Below, in pieces: positions 45,396 to 54,870 of a stretch of 64,000 nucleotides of DNA. Position numbers and translations under genes: made by a program. The notes beneath the pieces are model-generated. The model searched no databases, was not told the DNA's origin, and saw only the letters and a list, made by a program, of their open reading frames with translations. Origin of the DNA: Cytauxzoon felis (Eukaryota > Apicomplexa > Aconoidasida > Piroplasmida > Theileriidae); the NCBI GenBank assembly GCA_020283715.1, contig JAIQCW010000071.1, positions 32,236-96,235 of the forward strand, given 5' to 3'. The first letter of the stretch is position 1. Every line of letters starts with the position of its first letter.

Positions 45396-45764
45396 TTATA
45401 ATAGACCTCTAATCATCACTTAATTAATTTAAATATATTTATTCTAATATATGTATAAGATTATTTACAACTGAAGTATAATATTATTAATAATTTTATG
45501 ATGTATATATAATTAGTATTATTATAAGTATAATATAGTTACTATAATAACTTTACAACATGTTAGTAGTTATATAGTATATATATTATTATAATTATTT
45601 ATATGAATACTTGTATACCTTCCTATAACCATATATCATCCTTCAATTATATTAATATATAAATATATATTGTATATATGTTACAATCATCATTAGACAA
45701 TATTAATATGGGATATTAACCCCATAATAATGGGGTATATGTGGTTTATTTGAGTGTAGTTATG
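45396..45764. other. Intergenic region homologous to other antigen-gene flanks
   Basis: AT-rich; bases 45463-45590 match the 5' flank of the Cys-rich gene (6269-6390), including TATAAGTATAATATAGTTACT and GTTAGTAGTTATATAGTATA. A module J-like ATGGGATATTAACCCCAT lies near 45707. Confidence 0.6.
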
Positions 45765-45890
45765 TAACCTCAAGTGGACTACCCGCAGCTGATCTCAGGG
45801 AAGCGAAGGGGGAAGTAAATAGAGAAGTTGTCTGTAGGAGAAAGGATTGTTGAAGACAGTGAATGGAAGAGTACTGGACTTTGGTATAAA
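45765..45890. repeat. Repeat unit beside broken antigen-like gene
   Basis: GTAACCTCAAGTGGACTACC, module C and a worn CTGTCTGTAGGAGAAAG. It runs straight into the 3' end of the reverse-strand broken gene. Confidence 0.75.
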
Positions 45891-46310
45891 AGCCAACCAG
45901 GAAAGGTGCCAATATATACTACCTTTAGGATAAGCATTATCACTAGTGTTATACCAATGTTTTCCACTTGGTCCGCAATCCTTACTCGCTATTTCTCCAA
46001 TTATATCTAATATGGCTGAATAGGAAACCATTCCGCAGCATGTCCAGTATCCTGACCAACATTTGATAACTGTGGAGTATTCTTAAAAAGTTGATTAATG
46101 CCTTTATTATCATCTTCTAAATTAGCATCATTAATACCACCGTAATCGATAGAATTATCATCCGTACCATTAGGTTGTGTATCTGCAATATCGAAGGCTA
46201 TATAAATAGAAGTAATAATCCTATTACAGCCACATATACTTTACTTATAACTGAAATAAACATAGCAGCCTTACCTAACCACTGTTTATACGGTTCTAGA
46301 GGATCAGACA
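45890..46310 (-). pseudogene. Small broken membrane/secreted-type gene
   Basis: From an ATG near 46310, MSDPLEPYKQWLGKAAMFIS runs into a hydrophobic stretch and, after a possible short intron, into FDIADTQPNGTDDNSIDYGG and INDANLEDDNKGINQLFKN, then a stop. A second frame continues SYSAILDIIGEIASKDCGPS and GKHWYNTSDNAYPKGSIYWH until it meets a repeat. This looks like one gene with a frameshift, truncated by the repeat. Alternatively there is an unseen intron. The family is unknown to me. Confidence 0.35.
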
Positions 46311-46373
46311 TTTTAAGATATCCTTGGTTCCATTTTTACTTTATTCCAAATTATCACCTTTAATGATTTACAA

Positions 46374-46900
46374 TCATCGTATAATATTTAATAATTCTAC
46401 TATAGAAGAATTGTTAGATATGATGGAGCCGGCAGGTTGATTAGAATTCCAACCACCAGCAGGCTTATTCTCCCTGTATCTGTTTCCAAGTTGTAATATT
46501 TGATAGGGAAGTTTGTGGAACAATCCATTCATAATATAAAATGATAATCCAGCTAGGAACATAGAAATCCTACATAGAGGTGTTTTATGTTTTGTATATT
46601 CAGTAGTTGTAGCAGTACAAGCTTTAGCTTCTTGTTTTGTAGCTGAACCTTCTTTTTGGTCTTTAGGTTGAGTAGGAGCAGCAGGAGGATCAGAAGTAGC
46701 TTCTTGTCCACATGAACTTCCTTCATGGACTTCAGATTTAGTAGGTTGAGTGGGACAGCAGGAGGAGATTTAGGTTCTTGTTTTACACCTGAACTTACTT
46801 TTTGGCCTATAGTTTCAGGAGTTTGAGAAGTATCAGCAGCAGGTTTTTGATCTCCACCTGAATTTTCTTCATTTTCATCATCTCCCAATTGTATTGATAT
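46374..46900 (-). pseudogene. Pro/Gln/Lys-rich protein with a one-base frameshift
   Basis: An acidic start (DDENEENSGGDQKPAADTSQ) leads to KQEPKSPPAV. There the frame shifts by one base and continues in another frame as PTQPTKSEVHEGSSCGQEAT, then DPPAAPTQPKDQKEGSATKQ and a hydrophobic end (MFLAGLSFYIMNGLFHKLP). The internal duplication (two PPA-PTQP units) shows which base is missing: one unit has 18 bases where the other has 17. Low-complexity Pro/Gln/Lys proteins are typical of subtelomeric secreted families of Theileria. A sequencing error is possible. Confidence 0.5.
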
Positions 46901-46943
46901 AATAGTATAAAAGATTGAAAAATTATTTTTATGGTGAATTAGG

Positions 46944-49900
46944 TTATAATTCTTCAATGTTCGGTAATTTATTTTTATGACGTTCAAGTTCATTTCTAAT
47001 TTCATTCTTCATTTTAAGCGAGTATTCTCTATTGATGTCATTGAAATTATCATCCTTTGTTTCGAGTATACATGATAAGAATGTCGCTATTCGTAATAAT
47101 ACTTGTTCATCTCTTGTGTGATTTAAGAGTTTAAAAATGTTTGTAAAGTTTGGTACAAAAACGAAATATTGTGCTATACGTAAATCTCTTGCAAGTAACG
47201 CCAATAACCTATAAATGAAGGATGATGTTATGATTGATACGAGGTCCAATCCACATCCTCTTCCACCTGAGGTCCAATCATTACCTTCACCTCTTCCACT
47301 AGGTGTGGTGCCTTCTCTATTTAGTTTCCCCTTCGCTTCCCTGAGATCAGCTGCGGGTAGTCCACTCGATGTCATGTACTCATCAACACCTTTTACACCA
47401 GGTACATAATGGGGTTTATTATCCCCATAACCCCCATTACCCCCATTTTTTCCACCTGATGTCCAATCCATTTCTTTACCAACATCATAATCTCTACTCT
47501 ATTATAGTACAACCTCTCCTTAGTCTTGCAGACAGCCTCCTCTATTTACCTCCCCCTCCGCTTCCCTGAGATCAGCTACGGGTTCCACTCGAGGTCCAGT
47601 ACTAGACTTCATTCCACTTGAGGTTACATCCAACACATCCTTAGAACCATCTTCCATCATTCCCATGATGGATGATCCATCACTACCTTCACCACGATCT
47701 CCGGGAGTGGCAATACTCTTTAGAGATAGGTAATTAAAAGAGGCTCCACGCCTAGTGGAAGAAGTGTTGGATTGGACTTCAGGTGGAGGAGAGTTGGGAT
47801 TGGACCTCAGATGTAGATATATTTCAGTAGACAAAACATACCCTGTGCTGGCGATTAGTGCTCTATGATTATTATAATCGACTATGAATGTGAAGATGAT
47901 ATTGAAATCATTGATATTGATTTGTATTAATTGTAGATTATTGTTAGATTGATTAATAGATTTTAATATTTTTTGATGAATAAAATCATGTACTATATTA
48001 AAACCAGCTGTTAAATTACACCAACCTTCTAATGCAGCAATATTTAATAGAATATTATCAGAAAATAATAAATTACGGAATAGATCCCAACCATTTAATA
48101 AAAATATACGTTTTCTAACATCATCATTAATAGATGATAAATTAATTAAACTTAATGCAGCTTCATATTGATATAATTCATAATTTGATTGTAATAAATA
48201 TAATAATGGTTTAATAGAATCTAAAATATCATTATAATTTAAATTTAATGGATTAGTAATTAAACATAAATATGCTATAGATTGATTAATATATAAAGAA
48301 GATTTATAATTTTCATTATTATTAATTAATATATTTATAAATATACGTAATACACCTAAATTTAATAATATATTACGATTATCTTTAATACTATTTAAAT
48401 AATATAATATTTCTATTATATTTTTATATATTATATCATTTATATCATTATTTTTTTTAATATTTTTTTTATTAATATTTTACATATTATATTATCTGAT
48501 AATATCATTAATTTCCTTCTTGATTTTATAGAATCTTCTTCATTACCCTCATAATATATACCATTCTCTATTTTCTCACCTATACATGGAAATTTCTCTC
48601 TTAATTTCTCCAATGATTCTAATTGATCCATATCAATATTATCATTACCGTCATATATAAATTTTAATCTATCCTTATTACCCTTTAATAAATTTAATAC
48701 TATCTGCGTAAACATTAATATATACTTATTCGATATTACAACTGAAGTTACATCCTTATCCTTTCTACTATACCTTGTCTTCGTCCTGCCGTCAGCTTCC
48801 ACCCGAGGTACATTCCTGCCGTCAGCTCTTCCTTTTAGTTCCCCCTCAAGCTCCCGTAGATCGCTCTCGGGTTCTCCACTCGAGGTTACATCCTTAACTC
48901 TACTTCCATCAATACCGATATCCTTGTTTTCAGGTGAATTATGGGGATATTTGTCGGGTAGATTGGTACCATGGGGTTTATTATCTTTGTGAGGTTTTTT
49001 ATCCCCATTATTCCCCATAACCCCATGTTTTCCACTTGAGGTTACATCCTTAACTTCATCTCCAACCTCTCCTTCGTCTTGCAGACTGCCCCTTCTATTT
49101 ATCTCCCCCTTCGCTTCCCCGAGATCAGCTACGGGTTTATCGCCACGATCTCTGGGAGTGGTTTTACTCTTTAGAGATAGGTAATTGGAAGAGGCCCCAC
49201 GCCTAGTGGAAGAAGAGTTGGATTGTACCTCGAGTGGATTGGATTGGACCTCGGTGGAGTTCCAATATTTATCACTATCAATGATAGGTTTAATAATCAA
49301 TATAAGGAATGAATAATCCATTAATTTATAATTATAATGTAGAGATAAAAATGTTATAGATTCTAATATAATTTCTAAAGGATAACAATTTTTTATATTG
49401 AATTTCAATGCATTTATAGAAAGTTTAAATATATCAAACTCATCAATCAATCTCAATTTTATCTCATCTGAATGTAATGTCAACTTTGATAAAATCAATA
49501 ACTTATACTCCAATAATCGAATATCATCATAATTTCTTCTACTAACTGTTCCAACTCTCTCCGTCTTGCAGACAGCTTCTCCACTTGAGGTTACAATCCT
49601 GCCGTCAGCTCTTCTATTTACCTCACCCTTCACTTCCCTGAGATCAGCTACGGGTTCCACCTGAGGTCCAGTACTACTCTCCTTTCCACTCGCCGTGGTG
49701 GCCTCTCTATTTACCTCCCCTTCCAGCTCCCGTAGATCGCTTCCAGGAATTTTGCCACGATCTCCGGGAGTGGCATTACTCTTTAGAGATAGGTAATTAG
49801 AAGAGCTGACGGCAGGATAGACCTCGAGTGGAGAGGGCTCCACGCCGAGTGGAACAGACGAAGGTAGTGATTGGATCTCAGTTGGATTGGATTGGACCTC

Positions 49901-51598
49901 GAGTGGAATATCATTAATTTGATTGATATATTTGATAAAATTGACATCTTTTTTAATGGTTTCGATAAAATTTTCATCATCATTGATGATATCTTGTCTG
50001 AATTCGGCATAATCTAGTATAGAGATTATAATGAGGTTAGAGTATTGACGAATTTTCTTCATATCAGCATCTGCTGAGTAATAATTACAAAAAGAGTGTA
50101 ATAGTGGTATAATTAATCCATTAGTTATTAAATACTCTTTAAATAATTTCTGATTTGATATATATAATACTCTCATGACATAATACCAAGGTAATTGGAA
50201 AATTATATTAAATTTATCATCATATATTAAAAATTTCCTTAAATGTAATGTTAAAATATTAATAAGACATTCATCATTTATATCATAAAGATTGAATTTA
50301 ATTCTAAAAATTGCTATTAAACATGTATCAATTTGATTATAAATTGAAGAGTTATCCAATTCATATAATAAAGATAATTTTTCTATTAGTTTAGATAATA
50401 AAATAGAAAATTTCGTATTATCTTCTATAATAATATCATCTGAATTAGAGAAGAATAATAAAATACAATCTAAAATTTGTATAAGGATTTTATCATCATC
50501 TTTAGATAATATTATATATAGTGTTTCTAAACTTTGTATATTCTTTATAATAGAAGAACATTTTGATATATCTACCAGTATAGATTGAATGATGGTTGTA
50601 CTACCTTCAGTAGATGGAGTGATGATACCCTCAGATTGAAGAGTATTGGTACTACCTTCAGATTGAGTGATGTCAGTACTACCTTCTTCAGTACCACCTT
50701 CAGTAGACTGAGTAACTTCAATACCACCTTCTTCGGTACTACCTTCAGTGGATTGAGATATTTCATATAATGATTTAACATAATCACAAGGGCATTTTAT
50801 AGAGGATATAAATTGTTTATTAATTTCTATAGTATATTTAGATTTTCTTCTAGATAATATTAGATATATACAATGCCATGTATAATAAAGTGTATTATCT
50901 ATACATGAATTTATAATTTTATTATATGCAATATCAATAAGTTTATATAAAATTTTATCTTTAATAATATTATTTAATGATATTAATTTAAATTTTTTTA
51001 AATTGTCATTAATATTATTACCATTTAAAATCTCATCAAGAATGACATTACAATCTATACATGTATTTATATCATTTTGTTTAACAAGTTTTTTAATAGA
51101 ATTTAAAAGTATTATATGTGGTTGATGATCATTATTATTTGATATAATTTGTTGACATCTATTAATATATATTAATGATGTATTATAATCATTCTTAAGA
51201 TAATAACAATAAGCTATATAATATGTAGCTTTATAATTATTATCATCAATTAATAATGTAGCTTCACATGATAATTGTGTTTCATTAATCTTACCAAGAT
51301 TATAATAACAAAGTGCTATATTACATAATAATGTAGATAATAATTTCTTTATATCATCATATTTAATAAAATAAATTATAGATGAAATTAATTTTTTAAT
51401 CTCATTAATATTTATATTTTTATCTGATATATTTAATATATCAATTATTATATTTATATAACCATCAAGAGCATTCTGGAAATTACCATTTTTATATAAT
51501 TTATTAATATTATTTTTTTCATTTAATAATTTAGGATATTCTAATAATATATTATCATCATTTATATAACAAATACTATCAGATGTTATTGATGTCAT
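46944..51598 (-). CDS. UNC-45/UCS-type myosin chaperone
   Basis: Chaperone that folds myosin heads; needed for gliding motors in apicomplexans. Three exons, 48484-51598, 47842-48382 and 46944-47208 (reverse), close in frame to 1306 residues. The N-terminus has TPR repeats (LYKNGNFQNALDGYINIIID, IALCYYNLGKINETQLSCEA, YYIAYCYYLKNDYNTSLIYI). The UCS armadillo domain is at the C-terminus: YQYEAALSLINLSSINDDVR, ILLNIAALEGWCNLTAGFN and ALIASTG-LLALLARDLRIAQ. Between them, a tandem Ser/Thr/Glu/Gly tract (50580-50760) and two in-frame palindromic repeats enlarge the middle. The join between exons 1 and 2 is tentative: two A8 runs there could instead hide a one-base shift. The last intron (47209-47841) is filled with repeats. 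Confidence 0.85.
47235..47820. repeat. Two repeat blocks in last UNC-45 intron
   Basis: 47235-47475 ends in a CCCC-rich module J piece; 47515-47820 holds modules C, F and D with CACGCCTAGTGG. The gap between them is about 40 bp. Confidence 0.85.
48745..49260. repeat. Repeat coding in UNC-45 (first block)
   Basis: Arms, two CTGCCGTCAGC pieces, modules C and D, and a module J copy at 48940-49030. The gene-strand peptides are NYLSLKSKTTPRDRG, PVADLGEAKGEINRRG and ESDLRELEGELKGRADGR. Confidence 0.88.
49555..49920. repeat. Repeat coding in UNC-45 (second block)
   Basis: Holds both versions of module C (ADLREVKGEVNRRADGR and SDLRELEGEVNREATTASG on the gene strand) and one module D (NYLSLKSNATPGDRG). 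Conserved TPR/central sequence resumes on each side. Confidence 0.88.
50580..50760. repeat. Tandem coding repeat in UNC-45
   Basis: Degenerate units of TCAGTAGA-CCTTC type encode repeated SQSTEG, TEEGS and TEEGG peptides. It is unrelated to the palindromic families. Confidence 0.8.
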
Positions 51599-51704
51599 TA
51601 ATGTGTATATTAATATTTACTAAATATCTACATGATATTATAGGGTACATATTAGAAGATAATAAATGAAATGTCTTTTATTCATCCTCAATATTTTTAC
51701 TCTC

Positions 51705-52080
51705 CAGTGTCTTCCACCTGAAATCTTATCCACTAATTTCATCATTACCTTCACCTCTTCCACTAGGCGTTCCACCTGAGGTCGTCCTGCCGTCAGCTTC
51801 TCCACTCGAGGTCCAATTCTACTCTTCATTCCACTCGCCGTGGAAGCTCTTCTATTTAGTTATCCCTTCGCTTCCCTGAGATCAGCTACGGGTATTCCAC
51901 CTGAGGTCCAGTACTACCTCTATTATCGCCACGATCTCCGGGAGTGGCATTACCGTTTACGGGGAAGTAATTAGAAGAGCTGACGGCAGGATGATGATCA
52001 GGATTGGAGGCCACCACGGCGAGTGGAATGAAGAGTAGAATTGGACCTCGAGTGGAGAAGCTGACGGCAGGACGAAGAGA
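51705..52080. repeat. Repeat cluster 5' of UNC-45
   Basis: Two nested units with three CTGCCGTCAG/CTGACGGCAG pieces, modules C and D (CGTTTACGGGG variant). It begins about 100 bp upstream of the UNC-45 start. Confidence 0.85.
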
Positions 52081-52149
52081 GTTTGTAGATGATGTATAGA
52101 TGTATGAAATTAAAGTGTATTGAAGTGATGATTTCAAGTATGAAGTGTC

Positions 52150-52330
52150 TAATATTCTTCCTTCATCCTCATTTCATTCGGATTTTCCTTCTTCATTTCA
52201 TTCGGGGAAAATTCCTCATTCATCGAAGGATTTTCCTCGTTATACTTGGAATTTTCTCCTCACTACGTTCGAAGAAAATTCCTTCGTTGGAACTTCGATC
52301 CTCACTATGTTCGGATCTTCGTCATCCCTT
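52150..52330. repeat. Module H repeat abutting the OHA-like gene stop
   Basis: CATTTCATTCGGATTTTCC, GGGGAAAATTCCTC and CTCACTACGTTCG units. The stop codon of the reverse-strand gene lies at its edge. Confidence 0.75.
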
Positions 52331-53326
52331 TTTAACGGCAGCTGTTGGTTTTAATGTTTTGAGATCATAGACTAGTAATTTCCGTACACGTATGGCTAAT
52401 TGTACGATATGGCATATGGTACCTAGGCTCATATTATTAAGAAATGGTAGATTCATCTTTTGTAGACATCTAGACATACCATATATACTACCTGGGAAGT
52501 AAGTTTCATTAGGATCATTTGAATTTAATTTATCGAGTAATAATTTTTCAAATTCATTCCATAATTCTTGTGGATATATATCATTTAAATCATTTCGATC
52601 TACCCAATTATTAAACCATGTAGGTACATGTACTAAATAAATATAAGTTTCATTTAATGATCTATTTAATTCAATATTAAATATATTAGGTTTATATTTA
52701 CATATATCTATTATATATTCTGATGGTATACATTGTGTATTAAATTCAATAAATCTTCCTCTAACATTAAAATATATTGGTGGTATTTGATCTTTATATA
52801 ATGATATTAATGTCTCTTTTAAATAATCTACTGCATTATTAAATTGTATTTCATTTAATTTTATTAATTTATTATTATTTCTTTTCTTTATTTTATTTCT
52901 ATAATTATTATATTTAGGTGTATTAAAATAATAATTTAAATTTGTAAAATCATACCCCATATTATTATCATTATTAAAATTTATTTTTTGATTATTATGG
53001 GGTTTATTATAATATTTTTTATTATTAAAATAATTTTTTTTTGGATATATAATATTATTATATGATTTAATATTAATATTTTCAAATTGTTTACATATAT
53101 TATAATCATTATTAAAATCTGACCAATTTATAGATTTCATATAATTATCTAATGGATTTTTATATATAGATTTATTATTATCATCATTATAATAATAAGG
53201 AATTATATTATTATATTCTATATATATACCATTAGTAGACCATAATTTATTATCTGATCCCAATTTAGGATTAATATAATTTGAATAAATCTTATTATAT
53301 GATTCATTCAAACTCATCCTGATCAT
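52322..53326 (-). CDS. Asn-rich protein with OST-HTH-associated (OHA)-like C-terminus
   Basis: Single exon, 334 residues. The first ~170 residues are Asn/Tyr-rich low complexity. The folded C-terminal half has KLNEIQFNNAVDYLKETLIS, PIYFNVRGRFIEFNTQCIP, YLVHVPTWFNNWVDRNDL and SLGTICHIVQLAIRVRKLLV. The last of these resembles the domain found beside OST-HTH/LOTUS RNA-binding modules in alveolates; I assign it by that pattern only. The stop codon falls exactly where the module H repeat begins, so the natural end may have been replaced. Confidence 0.5.
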   Translation of the reverse strand: MIRMSLNESYNKIYSNYINPKLGSDNKLWSTNGIYIEYNNIIPYYYNDDNNKSIYKNPLDNYMKSINWSDFNNDYNICKQFENINIKSYNNIIYPKKNYFNNKKYYNKPHNNQKINFNNDNNMGYDFTNLNYYFNTPKYNNYRNKIKKRNNNKLIKLNEIQFNNAVDYLKETLISLYKDQIPPIYFNVRGRFIEFNTQCIPSEYIIDICKYKPNIFNIELNRSLNETYIYLVHVPTWFNNWVDRNDLNDIYPQELWNEFEKLLLDKLNSNDPNETYFPGSIYGMSRCLQKMNLPFLNNMSLGTICHIVQLAIRVRKLLVYDLKTLKPTAAVKKG

Positions 53327-54174
53327 TTAAATATTATATACAATTATAAATATTATACTACAATTCCTTCCTCTCTCTCTATATATATATCATTTATATA
53401 TAATCAAACCTTGTTATATATATATATATATACTATAACAATTAACAACACACAAATACATCTACATTAATATATATATATATATAATTTATAATATTAA
53501 TTTAATTTAATTTTAAATATATAAACTTATACTAGTGTCTATAATAAAATTTACAATTTATAACAAAACTACATTTTTATTACCCAAAATATAAACATAA
53601 TAATTAATTGATTATTTCAATTAATACTCTATAAATTTATACATATTTTATCTTGCACTCTGCATTAAGTTGCTGATCGTTAATGGGGTTAGATGTGTAT
53701 ATAATCGTTAAAATTATCCCATTATCTATCACCATACATAATAATAATACCTATATCAACTTGATTAATTATATAATACACAAGTATTCTATATAACATA
53801 ATGAAATTCATATAATTTATACTCGATTAACTATACAATTTTTATAACATTTTCATTCTGTCTATATCAAATTTCATCAAATTTATTATATATCATATAT
53901 ACTTCCCTACTTTATACTATAATATATTAATATATTTTGTCATACATACTATATCCAATACCAAACATCAACAATTTATTACAATTTATAAATACTTTAA
54001 ATCTGTACCAATATATAACTTGTTAACCATTGTCATAACATCCTTTCATTAATAATATATTATACCCTTATATATAGGGCCGACCATATCAATGATATTA
54101 CAATATGTCTAATGATAATTATAGAATGAAATTGATCATTATAATACTTTTACACATCTATCAAAGTATAATTC
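53327..54174. other. Long AT-rich intergenic region
   Basis: About 850 bp with TA dinucleotide runs (53390-53490). No gene, no palindromic repeat and no structured RNA that I can recognise. Confidence 0.6.
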
Positions 54175-54870
54175 CAACTGAAGTCTAATCCACCTCCTTT
54201 TCCACTCGGCGTGGAGCCTTCTCTATTTACTTCCCCCTCCGCTTCCCTGAGATCAGCTGCGGGTTCTCCACTTGAGGTTATATCTACTACACCTTCTTCA
54301 CCGCCACGATCTCCGGGAGTGGCTCTACTCTTTAGAGATAGGTAATTAGAAGAGCTGACGGCAGGACCAAGAGAGTTGGATTGGACCTCAGGTGGAAGAA
54401 GACTTGAGTTTTGGTTTCGGGTGGATATTATTTATATATTATAAGTTCTTCATTTGGATAATTGTAACTTAGGGGACCGAGGAAAATTCTTCAATATAAT
54501 TGTCTACCCGGAAGAACGAATATCCACCTAGATACAATCACCATACCTTGTCTTGCAGACAGCTTTCCACCTGAGGTCGTCCTGCCGTCAGCTTCTCTAT
54601 TTACTTCCCCCTTCGCTTCCCTGAGATCAGCTACGGGTTCCACTTGAGGTTATATCCAATACATCCTTAGCACCATCTTCCATCATTCCCATGATGGATG
54701 ATCCATCACAACCTTCATCACTACCTTCTCACCGCCACGATCTCCGGGAGTGGCTATACTCTTTAGAGATAGGTAATTAGAAGAGGCCTCCACGGCGAGT
54801 GGAAGATAAGGCTGTAACCTCAGGTGGAACGGCGAGTGGAAGAAGAGTTGGATTGAACTTCATGTGTAAT
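54175..54870. repeat. Two repeat blocks downstream of and into PWP2
   Basis: 54175-54425 is a complete unit (CCACTCGGCGTGGAGCC to TTGGACCTCAGGTGGAAG). 54490-54870 begins TGTCTACCCGGAAGAACG and includes modules C, F and D. The second block supplies the last codons and the stop of PWP2. Confidence 0.88.

Noticed and set aside
53330..53500. TA-rich tract as a telomere or centromere
   Set aside because: It is a short simple-sequence run only; no telomeric TTTAGGG-type repeat was seen.
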